This document shows positions 56,510 through 64,000 of a stretch of 64,000 nucleotides of DNA, in pieces. A model generated the notes under the pieces. The model ran no database searches and was not told where the DNA came from. It saw only the letters and a list, made by a program, of their open reading frames with translations. The stretch's first letter is position 1. Every line of letters begins with the position of its first letter. The translations under genes were made by a program, and so were the position numbers. Origin of the DNA: Gammaproteobacteria bacterium (GTDB taxonomy: Bacteria > Pseudomonadota > Gammaproteobacteria > Coxiellales > Coxiellaceae); NCBI GenBank assembly GCA_030429175.1, contig JAUIDD010000003.1:88527-152526 (forward strand). Direction: 5' to 3'.

Positions 56510-56956
56510 TTATTGAGGCATTGCAGTCGCACTCGCTGCACCTGAAATTTGATGCATTGTATCCATCATATTATCGAGTGTACCAAAAAAGCCGTAGAAC
56601 ATCATTAACACACCCCAGGCGAAAATGATAAAGCCCCAGAATGCAAGCATACCACCAGAACTTTTTACATCACATTTAGCCGAACAACCAGGCATCCACA
56701 AACGAATCACACCCATTAAAAAAATCAACCAACCGGCAAGTGTTGTCATCACTGACCAGTTTGTCCAGACCTGTTGCACAACTACAAAAAAGCTACCCCA
56801 AAACAATTGACTAACACCAACAACCCAAGATAACACTGTATTTTGATTTAAAGACTCGCCTGCTGATTTTACCTTCTCTCTGTTAATTAAGAGTCCAAGG
56901 CCATAAACCGCAAAAACGATACCTAAGAAACGCGTGATTAGGACAGAATAATCCAT
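56510..56956 (-). CDS. Small integral membrane protein, 148 aa
   Basis: Four hydrophobic segments (about residues 5-22, 40-60, 66-85, 105-125), short loops and a polar tail. The ATG at 56956 (MDYSVLITRF) is favoured, because GGAGG lies eight bases upstream and overlaps the ATG that opens five codons earlier. A CSAKCD pair of cysteines sits between segments 3 and 4. No family is recognised with confidence. Confidence 0.7.
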   Translation of the reverse strand: MDYSVLITRFLGIVFAVYGLGLLINREKVKSAGESLNQNTVLSWVVGVSQLFWGSFFVVVQQVWTNWSVMTTLAGWLIFLMGVIRLWMPGCSAKCDVKSSGGMLAFWGFIIFAWGVLMMFYGFFGTLDNMMDTMHQISGAASATAMPQ

Positions 56957-57209
56957 ATCATCAACCTCCATGAAGTTTAACTATCAGATGTTCTAAATAG
57001 TTATAAATTAAGCGACTCAAATAGTGTAAGTTATATCTAGATAAAAAACAAATAGTTAGAGCTCATACTACATCCTTTCAACTTAAAGTAAGCATTAACA
57101 TAAGATAACATAATAGACATGTTTTGCTCAAAGTTAATTCAACTTATTGATTAACTGAGCATTTTTAACTGCTATGAATTTTGATGAAATTCAGCTATAG
57201 TGACCGGTC

Positions 57210-58322
57210 ATGTTGCTAAAAAAAGAAACAAGTATAACTTTTACAAATGGCCTCGCACTATTCGCGATGTTCTTTGGCGCCGGTAACATGGTCTTTCCAC
57301 TCGATATCGGCAGACATGCTGGACAACACCTATTTCTTGCCTGGCTCGCATTTATGCTCGCCGGTGTTGGCATCCCCTTTATGGGGTTATTTTCGCTTTC
57401 TCTTTTTAAAGGTGATTACTGGGAATTCTTTCGTATTCTTGGCAAACATCTCTCGTTTTTAATCGTTACATTTATCATCTTTATTATTGGCCCGTTGTTT
57501 GCTGCACCGCGTACTGAAGACATTACTTTTAGCACCTTACAAGGCTTGCTACCCCAAAGCTTAACCAATTATTATTTCAGTATCTTCTATTTTGTATTAA
57601 TTTTTATTTTGTCTTACAAACACTCGTTAGTTATCGATATTATTGGTCGCGTGATTAGCCCAATGAAATTAACGGCATTTGCAATTTTGATTATTGCAAG
57701 TATTGTTATGGCTAACACACTTATGCCAACACACAAAACACTCTACCAAGTTGTAAGTCATTCACTATCTGTTGGTTATGGCACGATGGATTTGCTCGGT
57801 GCTGTTTTCTTTTGTCATGTTGCCTACAGAAACATTGTAAATAAGTGCGCCAAAATTGGTATCAAAGATGAAAAAATCATTATGAGAATCACCTTTAAAG
57901 CCTGCTTAATTGGCGGACTGCTAATTGGTACAATCTATACGGGTTTTATGATTTCAGCTGCATTGCATGCCGTTTCACTCCAACATGTCAACACTCCGGC
58001 ATTAATCAGTGCCATCTCACATGTCGTACTCGGAGAGTATGGCACGGTCTTTGTTGCCATCTGTGTGACACTCGCATGTATTGCCACAGCAACAGCCCTC
58101 GCTGTTGTGTCTGCAAACTTCTTCTATCACACCTTATTTAGAGATAAAGTGCCAAGAATAATTTGCTTAACTATTGTATTAGTGATTATGTATTGCATGT
58201 CAATTCTTGGGTTCGATAGGATCATGGAGATAGCTATACCAATTCTTAATATACTTTATCCCTGCTTAATCGTATTCTGTCTATTTAATATCTATAGAAA
58301 AATGCGAACATATGTACATTAA
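57210..58322 (+). CDS. brnQ: BrnQ-type branched-chain amino acid transporter
   Basis: 370 aa with about eleven membrane segments. The family signature FGAGNMVFPLDIGRHAG lies near residue 20, followed by GIPFMGLFSLSLF and GPLFAAPRTEDITF, which are characteristic of LIV-II sodium or proton symporters for Leu, Ile and Val. No strong ribosome site precedes the ATG. Slightly short compared with E. coli BrnQ. A copy of its last codons recurs at 63541-63610. Confidence 0.85.
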   Translation: MLLKKETSITFTNGLALFAMFFGAGNMVFPLDIGRHAGQHLFLAWLAFMLAGVGIPFMGLFSLSLFKGDYWEFFRILGKHLSFLIVTFIIFIIGPLFAAPRTEDITFSTLQGLLPQSLTNYYFSIFYFVLIFILSYKHSLVIDIIGRVISPMKLTAFAILIIASIVMANTLMPTHKTLYQVVSHSLSVGYGTMDLLGAVFFCHVAYRNIVNKCAKIGIKDEKIIMRITFKACLIGGLLIGTIYTGFMISAALHAVSLQHVNTPALISAISHVVLGEYGTVFVAICVTLACIATATALAVVSANFFYHTLFRDKVPRIICLTIVLVIMYCMSILGFDRIMEIAIPILNILYPCLIVFCLFNIYRKMRTYVH

Positions 58323-58412
58323 TTTCTACATTAAATTTCTACGTATTGAAATTTTGTTAATTTATGCTATATTGCTCACGATTTGAGTATCTAAAATTAA
58401 ATACTAGAAATA

Positions 58413-58880
58413 ATGATGAGCAATAAAAAAGAGTTATGGCAAGCAATTGCAAATGCAGATTTAACCAAGGTTAAACGGTTGATTGAGGAAGAGCAGGTTA
58501 TACAAGACATCAATGAATATTATAATGGTAAAACACTTCTACATGAGCTCATTTTAAATGATCGCGCGGATAATGACTTATCGAGTTACCCAGAAGAACA
58601 AAAAAAACCTGACTTTGCTGGATTAGCGGAATATTTAATAGAGAAAGGTGCAGATCCAAAATTGACTATTCAACCATCTAACAATTCTACTGAAATTTAT
58701 CATGGAAAGAGCAGACTTGAATTATTACAACAATGGCAAAGAATGCCTTGGATTCAAAGGATAGGGTTTATAGATAGAGCATCTTATCAATACACTGCAG
58801 AACACAGTTATAATTTTTTTCAGAAACGTTTTCCTGATGAGGTGCCTGAAATATCTAATACTAGTTGTACAATTCTTTAA
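58413..58880 (+). CDS. Ankyrin-like protein ending in a CaaX box (CTIL)
   Basis: 155 aa. The first 100 residues read like one or two ankyrin repeats (ELWQAIANADLTKVKRLIEE, GKTLLHELILND, AEYLIEKGADPKL). The protein ends in SNTSCTIL: Cys, two small or aliphatic residues and Leu, the form that host geranylgeranyl transferase recognises. Several Legionella effectors use such a box for membrane anchoring in the host. A second, truncated copy of the C-terminal 40 codons with the same CTIL lies at 63392-63520. No function can be assigned. Confidence 0.75.
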   Translation: MMSNKKELWQAIANADLTKVKRLIEEEQVIQDINEYYNGKTLLHELILNDRADNDLSSYPEEQKKPDFAGLAEYLIEKGADPKLTIQPSNNSTEIYHGKSRLELLQQWQRMPWIQRIGFIDRASYQYTAEHSYNFFQKRFPDEVPEISNTSCTIL

Positions 58881-58995
58881 ACCATGTATCTAAAAGACTT
58901 TTATTTAAAATTAATAATTATGCATGAGCGCAACAACATAAGCGTAAGAAAAAAATTATGAAGAAGCTGAATGCATTGCAAAAGGTAAAGTAAAT

Positions 58996-59256
58996 AACCT
59001 CAATTCTGGATAAATGTTCAAAGCAACAACAGTAGCTAATGGTTTAATAGGTAAAAACTTTAGAATCTTCTTTATATATAGCACTGTTAAGAATGGTTGG
59101 TGCATTTTAAGCGAGAATTGCCATTTGTTTCGAGGCAAAAGACATTAAAAATAAGGCGCGTAGCCAAAGCTACGTAACGCCATTTTTAATGGTTTTTAAC
59201 GAAGAAACAGAGGGTTAGTCGACGCTTAAATTGAACAGTTATCCAGAATTGAGGTT
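58996..59256. mobile_element. IS-derived segment with 18-bp inverted repeats
   Basis: AACCTCAATTCTGGATAA (58996-59013) is a perfect reverse complement of 59239-59256. Between the ends there is no good ORF, only a 49-bp palindrome at 59143-59191 around GCGTAGC and GCTACG. An IS5-type transposase remnant adjoins on the right. It may be a MITE-like derivative of that element. Confidence 0.6.
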
Positions 59257-59266
59257 AAATAAGCAC

Positions 59267-59603
59267 TATGAATTTCGGGTTAAAGTCAGCGTTATAGCTA
59301 TGCAAAAAAGTCAATTTATTATTGGAACGCAGGCCTTACATGGATCACCTTACGATGGCCATATTTTAAGTTGAAGCGCTTCACCAAACCGAGAGTCTTA
59401 CTGGTATTCGTCCTGCAAATGCATTTGTTGATAATGGTTAGAAGGGTCATTCAGAAACGACAACATCTGTGCATGTTGCAAGGAAATATCTTAAAGGCCA
59501 GCATAGTGATAAGCTCAATGCGTTATTAAGTGCAGTGGGCTACAATCTGCGCCGTATATGGGCAAAGATACTTTTATTTTTTACTTTAAAATTTTATCGT
59601 TGA
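59267..59603 (+). pseudogene. IS5-family transposase remnant
   Basis: The plus strand encodes YEFRVKVSVIAMQKSQFI, ALHGSPYDGHIL, then after a stop and frame change IRPANAFVDNG, and ARKYLKGQHSDKLNALLSAV with GYNLRRIWAKI. This is the C-terminal half of an IS5-type transposase. At least two stop codons and a frameshift break it. The N-terminal half is missing. Confidence 0.85.
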
Positions 59604-59695
59604 TACTTGGATACACACGATTGATGGAAGTAGCTCAGAACAATTGCTTTGCTATTCAGGGTTAACTATAAATTTCACCTCACTCATTATATGCT

Positions 59696-60229
59696 TTAAT
59701 CCTGCATACTTAGTGTGTTTTTAGTATTGGCTCCTGTCACAGCTTCAGCTGTAACCATTGCAGCATTACTAAAAATCCCTATAGTAGTCGTGGCTTCAGC
59801 GCCAGTAACAGCTACGCTAACTTTTTGTGTGTTTTTTATCAGCGCTCGATTATAAAAGTCAGCTTCAGCTTTAAAATCATCACCTTGAGTGACACCTTCA
59901 AAATAACTGTGCTCTGGATATTTAAATACAAAAATAGGATCTAAGGCTAGCTTAGCACTACTCGCTCTATCTGTAAGATATACACCAATATCTCTATGTA
60001 AAGAGAGTATCAAAATGGGACGCTTTAACACAAAGCTTACTACACCACACTCCAAATCAGCATCAATCTCTGTCTCAGCTGCTAACTGACTAATATGACG
60101 TGCAATAGTTAAAGGTGTATTACTAAATAACTGCAAAAGATCAGATGGTGGATTTTGTTGCAATTCAGTTAATTCAGCCTTTACACGCATGCGCAATTCA
60201 TTAGCACCTATACCCAAATAATGTGCCAC
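59696..60229 (-). pseudogene. OTU-like domain cut off by an in-frame stop
   Basis: The 177 codons from the GTG at 60229, and about 10 more upstream of it, read as the end of the ankyrin protein, in the same frame, across a single TAA at 60254-60256. The joint sequence is HGHQFYKAVAHYLGIGANEL, then VLKRPILILSLHRDIGVYL and FKYPEHSYFEGV. That is the pattern of OTU cysteine proteases: catalytic loop DG(N/H)C(F/L)(F/Y)RA, PI.(V/I) strand and the C-terminal HY..V histidine. Here the loop Asp and Cys have become His and Gln, so activity is unlikely even if read through. Ala/Thr-rich tail. Confidence 0.65.
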
Positions 60230-60253
60230 TGCTTTATAAAATTGATGACCATG

Positions 60254-62959
60254 TTAGGGCGTTGCCTGATCTTGATAAACCAAACCAATACTTTGTAAAT
60301 GTGAGCGAACCAAAGCATGTGTCAATGTCTCTGCTCGTTGGGTTTGCTCTTCAGCACGTTCTGTTTGCATATCAGCACGATGCGTTTCTGCTTTGCTTCT
60401 TAAGGCCATTGTACGATAATCAACACCAAGTCCAAAACCAGGTATATTTGTCGCATTAAAATGAAGACTACGAGATTCATGAAGTAAGGCTGGAGGCATA
60501 TTTTTATTTTTTTGTTTCGACACTGCTTGCAAACGCTGAGTTAAGTCCAAATCATCTTCAGCCATATGAGATACAATTGTACTTATGCAGGTCTCACTGA
60601 TAAGCTGCTTTAAAAATGCTCTTTTTCTTTCAAGAAATTTTCTGCACTGGTCACGTGTGATCAGGCGATGCCTAATACGGTCCCATGCCTTTAAATTACT
60701 GCTCATCTCAGCATCGCCAATATCACCAAACATGTCGATTGCATCTCTTTGAAGATGAGACCATTGCCGTTGACCCGTACCAAGATGCACAGTAACTTTA
60801 TCCATTGGAGACTGTACTTCCCCATCAAGAGATACAGCTGCTTCTATTTCCTCTCCTGCTTCTACCCTAGCACTAAAATCTATCTCATTTGGTTCGAGAT
60901 GGTTAAATGCTAATGGTAATCTTGGCTCAAGAAGTTGTTCAACACATTCCGTATCTTCTAATTCAGAAACCTTTTGTTTATAACGCCGCTGAGCTTCGTG
61001 ATAGTTAACCATAATCAACGTAATAAATTTCTGAAAATCCAAGTAGCTATATTCAGTACCTTTCTGCTTACCACTTTTCTTATTTTGGACACTTTGTTTG
61101 CTCTCTTTACTCTGCTTTTTCTCTCCACTCTGCTCTTTATTTACTAAATCAAGCAACATTGTCCATAGCGAGTCTCCATCTTGATTTTCATCATCTGGAT
61201 TAACAACACCTGCATTAATTAATTTCACAAATGATTCATATTCTCTATATTTTATGGCAAGGTGAGCAATAGGCAAGCCTTTAGGGTCTTGTATTTTATA
61301 TGCAGGTTGGCCATCCCCATCTTCAATCCTTGGATCTACTCCTCTACCAATTAGGTAAAATGCATCAGCATGTGCACCCTTTCTAATGAGGTGATGTAGC
61401 AATGTAGCACCATCATGAGTATTACGTAGTTGATAAACTGGAATATTCGCAGTCTCATGTATATCAAAAAAGTTGGCATTGCAGTAGCGAATTAAATGCA
61501 ATGCATAATCATAATCACCTTTTTCTAAACTCAGGCCTAAGAGCGTATGACCTTCGCGGTTTAATGCTGTAATACATTCAGGGCAGGCATCATAGAATTG
61601 GTCAATAAGTGCCTTTTGATTTCTACGATATGCTTCGATAGCATAAGTGTCCCCTGTATTATTTAACATCTCAAAAGGTACCTCACCTCGATGATTGGCA
61701 ATCCTTGGGTTTGCACCATAATAGAGTAAAGCACAAGTAGCCTCAAAATTACTATCATGCCAGACCAGATGTAAAGCTGTATCACCCTCAGCATTCGCTT
61801 GCTTTAAAAAGTGATCTAATATTGACAGTACAGATTGATCATGTGATTGCAGTTGTGTAGCAGCAATAATACTCATCCAGTCAAAATTATTTGTTACAGC
61901 AGCATAATGTGCTAATCCATTACCTTGTGAGTCACACGCATTATAAGCTTTCACACCTGCTGTATTACATAGCATTAAATTAATATCATAACCAATGAGT
62001 GTAATGGCGCATTGGTATTGATCAGCGCTCATGGCAGCATGAAAAACAGTGTTACCCTGATTGTCTTGGTGGTCTAAAAAATTGGGTTCCTCAAAATTCG
62101 TGTGTCGTGCCAATTCACTCAAATACGTTATTAGTTTGCAACTACCTGTTTTTGCCACGAGATGAAAAATAGTTTCCTCATCTGCTCCAAATCGTGTATT
62201 ACTCCAAAGACAATAAGCTTCAAGCGCATACTGAAGTTTTTTATGAATATCATGAAGTTTCACTTGGGCATGCGCTTCTTGTGTGAGCTCTAACATAACT
62301 CCAGAGTCCATCAACGTAGTGAGTTGATAGCCCTTGTCAGATACTAATTTTTCTAATACTTCTTGCAAACAATCTGTTCTTGCAGCAGCAAACAACGGCT
62401 GATAAAAATCAGAAATACGATCAGACGCTGTCGTTACCTGCGTTATCCAGTCTCTGATTGCTCTAGCACGCACTTCTCCGGCTTTACCATCAGGAATCAG
62501 GTAGGTGTCTTCTCTTTCTCGATCTGCCGCTTGCAAAATGTGTACATTTTTTAGGTAGGATTGCGTGTAAAATTCTTCTTGTTCTGCACGATACTGCGAT
62601 AGTTCTTCCAAGGTTATCGGGGATTGACTAGAAATACCCATAACTTTTTCGATACACACTTCAAGGGCCTGCTGTATTACTTCATCACATCGTTTCTGTG
62701 CAATACCAACAGCAATATGACGATTGTCACGTCTCTGTGCACGCTCTTTATAGCTGAATACTGTTTTCTCATCAAGAAGTAAAGGTGCTTCGTCATCCCG
62801 GTAATAAAAACTGGTCATAGTTTCTATCTGATACACTAATGATTGATGTAGTTGTCTGCGTATAGAAATAAAAGCATTCCTAAGATTGACCACAAATTCT
62901 GCGATGTAATCACCCGATAGTGTACTAACGTCTGGGTTTGCTTTTTTGAAAGCGAGCAT
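60254..62959 (-). CDS. Ankyrin-repeat protein (main frame of a broken effector-like gene)
   Basis: 901 codons from ATG 62959. Ankyrin repeats span about residues 260-570 (ETIFHLVAKTGSCKLITYL, GNTVFHAAMSADQYQCAITL, GDTALHLVWHDSNFEATCAL, GHTLLGLSLEKGDYDYALHL, and others). A Lys/Ser-rich linker (EKKQSKESKQSVQNKKSG) follows, and near the end a tandem ERAEEQTQRAE helix. The ATG at 62959 is probably not the real start: the coding signal continues upstream as EIYGEGDCGLLHNAM, where GDC may be the nucleophile of an N-terminal cysteine-protease-like domain. The true 5' end appears to be at 63170 in another frame (see 63039-63170), and the OTU-like tail lies beyond the TAA. Confidence 0.8.
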   Translation of the reverse strand: MLAFKKANPDVSTLSGDYIAEFVVNLRNAFISIRRQLHQSLVYQIETMTSFYYRDDEAPLLLDEKTVFSYKERAQRRDNRHIAVGIAQKRCDEVIQQALEVCIEKVMGISSQSPITLEELSQYRAEQEEFYTQSYLKNVHILQAADREREDTYLIPDGKAGEVRARAIRDWITQVTTASDRISDFYQPLFAAARTDCLQEVLEKLVSDKGYQLTTLMDSGVMLELTQEAHAQVKLHDIHKKLQYALEAYCLWSNTRFGADEETIFHLVAKTGSCKLITYLSELARHTNFEEPNFLDHQDNQGNTVFHAAMSADQYQCAITLIGYDINLMLCNTAGVKAYNACDSQGNGLAHYAAVTNNFDWMSIIAATQLQSHDQSVLSILDHFLKQANAEGDTALHLVWHDSNFEATCALLYYGANPRIANHRGEVPFEMLNNTGDTYAIEAYRRNQKALIDQFYDACPECITALNREGHTLLGLSLEKGDYDYALHLIRYCNANFFDIHETANIPVYQLRNTHDGATLLHHLIRKGAHADAFYLIGRGVDPRIEDGDGQPAYKIQDPKGLPIAHLAIKYREYESFVKLINAGVVNPDDENQDGDSLWTMLLDLVNKEQSGEKKQSKESKQSVQNKKSGKQKGTEYSYLDFQKFITLIMVNYHEAQRRYKQKVSELEDTECVEQLLEPRLPLAFNHLEPNEIDFSARVEAGEEIEAAVSLDGEVQSPMDKVTVHLGTGQRQWSHLQRDAIDMFGDIGDAEMSSNLKAWDRIRHRLITRDQCRKFLERKRAFLKQLISETCISTIVSHMAEDDLDLTQRLQAVSKQKNKNMPPALLHESRSLHFNATNIPGFGLGVDYRTMALRSKAETHRADMQTERAEEQTQRAETLTHALVRSHLQSIGLVYQDQATP

Positions 62960-63038
62960 CGCATTGTGTAATAAACCACAATCTCCTTCGCCATATATTT
63001 CAGTTAAATACTGATCCGCTTGACGTGCATTAGATTCA

Positions 63039-63170
63039 TCACTTGTTTTTTTTTACTAGCTGACAATAGTGGGGAATAGTATCTAGTGGTCTTTGCCATA
63101 ACAGTGAGAAAAACACCTCATCTTCACGCGCTATAGCATCTCTAATCGCTTGATCAATTACTTCTTTCAT
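63039..63170 (-). pseudogene. 5' end of the ankyrin gene, frameshifted at an A9 run
   Basis: The ATG at 63170 has GGAG seven bases upstream and encodes MKEVIDQAIRDAIAREDEVF and on to QLVKKNK, then stops at TGA 63041-63039. The last codons sit on a run of nine As (63046-63054 read on the plus strand as Ts). With eight As the frame continues directly into the 901-codon ankyrin frame. So this is a frameshift by one base in a homopolymer: a decayed gene, a phase-variable one, a slippage site or a sequencing error. Confidence 0.75.
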
Positions 63171-63391
63171 CGCATATCTCCGTTACTAAATCCATTTAAT
63201 TATGTCTGAAAAAATCATAATGTACGAAAAAGCAATCAAAATCAACTGCTGTTACATCTATCCATGTACACAAATAGAATATGAAATAACTCACTTAGAA
63301 TCTATGCTTAAACAGCAGTAAAAATACTATAGTACTTTTTATTCAAGTATTAGACGTGCTCAACATTCTTTCAGGCCTGCCGATGCTTAGC

Positions 63392-63520
63392 AATGCAAGG
63401 ATAGGGCTTTTAGATAGAGCATCTTATCTATACACTGCAGAACACAGTTATAAGTTTTTTCAGAAACGTTTTCCTGATGAGGTGCCTGAAGTATCTAATA
63501 CTAGTTGTACAATTCTTTGA
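63392..63520 (+). pseudogene. Truncated copy of the CTIL protein's 3' end
   Basis: The 40 or so codons repeat the end of the gene at 58413-58880: IGLLDRASYLYTAEHSYK, FFQKRFPDEVPEVSNTSCTIL. Only a few differences separate the copies, and the CaaX box CTIL is kept. There is no start, ankyrin part or ribosome site. It lies in a gap downstream of the divergent ankyrin gene. Confidence 0.85.
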
Positions 63521-63540
63521 AAATATATGACAAAAAATTA

Positions 63541-63610
63541 CTTTTTCTGCCTGTTTAATATCTACAGAAAATTACGTCATGCACATATCACCAAAAAGAA
63601 TCTAGTATAG
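63541..63610 (+). pseudogene. Copy of the brnQ 3' end
   Basis: FFCLFNIYRKLRHAHITKK followed by a stop at 63608-63610 matches the C-terminus of the BrnQ-like gene (FCLFNIYRKMRTYVH). It follows the truncated CTIL copy by about 20 bp, in the reverse order of the intact genes at 57-59 kb, so a duplication with rearrangement is likely. Confidence 0.75.
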
Positions 63611-64000
63611 ATTATATAAGAATTGATAAACGGGTATCGCTTGAATATCTTCATACTCACCTATATGCTGCTTTGTCACAATCATACTTTGTTTAAAGTA
63701 TTTAAGCATTTCGAAATCAGCAGGACGTAATTGATTGGTCCATTTCACTTCGATCGCTTGTACTTTTTGTTTTTGCAACCAAATGACATCTATCTCACCT
63801 TTACCACTTAAATAATATACTTTGCCAAGTTGATGACAATGACTAGCGACACAAGCCTCAACCACGCTGGATTGATAATCTATCTGACTTAAATAGTTAA
63901 CCCTGAATAACCCCTTATATTTCAAAAAACACGTTAAAAAATGGTATAAAAAATTCATAATGCCGAAAAAAACTATGGTAAAATTGCCACTTTCTAGAAG
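63602..64000 (-). CDS. Partial ATPase gene, DUF4143-type C-terminal domain
   Basis: The frame is open to the window edge and ends at 63602. The visible part (about 132 codons) has a segment like FLYHFLTCFLKYKG, then VVEACVASHCHQLGKVYYLS, GKGEIDVIWLQKQKVQAIEVKW: the E..D..EVK pattern of the nuclease-like domain in DUF4143/AAA_14 ATPases. The ATPase part would lie outside. Whether the ATG at 63958 is used, or the gene starts further upstream, cannot be told. A third member of this family in the window. Confidence 0.65.
   Translation of the reverse strand, partial: LLESGNFTIVFFGIMNFLYHFLTCFLKYKGLFRVNYLSQIDYQSSVVEACVASHCHQLGKVYYLSGKGEIDVIWLQKQKVQAIEVKWTNQLRPADFEMLKYFKQSMIVTKQHIGEYEDIQAIPVYQFLYNLY

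Noticed and set aside
63244..63319. Inverted repeat AACTGCTGTT and AACAGCAGT
   Set aside because: Short arms of 9 bp separated by about 57 bases in a decayed region; chance pairing cannot be excluded.

Overview
The window looks like chromosomal DNA of an AT-rich gammaproteobacterium of the Legionellales type (relatives of Legionella, Coxiella, Rickettsiella and the amoeba-nucleus bacteria of the Berkiella group). This placement is inference. It rests on ordinary gammaproteobacterial housekeeping genes mixed with large eukaryotic-like proteins: ankyrin repeats, a ubiquitin-fold protein, a bZIP-like protein, a protein ending in a prenylation box, and an OTU-like remnant. There are also many decayed mobile-element fragments.

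Layout. 1-8 kb: a partial gene, a small hypothetical, an L,D-transpeptidase, a 1561-residue ankyrin/Nudix protein divergent from a 203-residue bZIP-like protein, then ubiA. 8-10.3 kb: structured non-coding DNA (a likely small RNA with promoter and terminator, and a second hairpin), then an ATPase preceded by three 55-bp tandem hairpin repeats. 10.4-17.7 kb: gmhB, a secreted SnoaL-like protein, an aromatic amino acid permease and fmt, divergent from dprA-smg-topA. 17.7-25.9 kb: two hypothetical proteins, tsaC plus a Rieske oxygenase, and a protein made of 27 x 18-residue followed by about 26 x 17-residue repeats. 26-36 kb: an EnvZ/OmpR-like pair, two DUF945 paralogues with an FtsN-like SPOR protein, hslVU behind a heat-shock promoter, and a hypothetical protein. 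36-42 kb: the ubiE-ubiJ-ubiB operon with an operator-like palindrome in its promoter, a DUF1801 protein, tRNA-Arg(CCG), a 110-bp hairpin element, comM and ubiK. 42-49 kb: a GGDEF remnant, a proline-rich hypothetical, a reverse transsulfuration pair, a cobalamin adenosyltransferase, ogt, an IS6-type remnant, a kexin-like subtilase and a second decayed copy of the ogt 3' end. 49-55 kb: a membrane protein, a DUF4143 ATPase, an SH3-like secreted protein, a broken XRE regulator, a 47-residue small gene, metK and ahcY. 55-64 kb: the ubiquitin-fold protein, two membrane proteins, an ankyrin-like protein ending in CTIL, an IS5-type remnant, and a large ankyrin/OTU-like gene broken by a homopolymer frameshift and an in-frame stop. 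After these come duplicated 3' fragments of the CTIL gene and of brnQ, and a partial ATPase gene at the edge.

Metabolically the window joins ubiquinone synthesis (ubiA, ubiE, ubiJ, ubiB, ubiK) and sulfur amino acid / methyl cycling (metK, ahcY, a CBS-like enzyme, a cystathionine gamma-lyase-like enzyme). The most remarkable content is the set of candidate host-directed proteins. First is the bZIP-like protein at 6559-7170, whose basic region and leucine zipper keep the spacing of eukaryotic bZIP factors. Second is the ubiquitin-fold protein at 55242-56450. No secretion system is encoded here, so delivery to a host is inference throughout.
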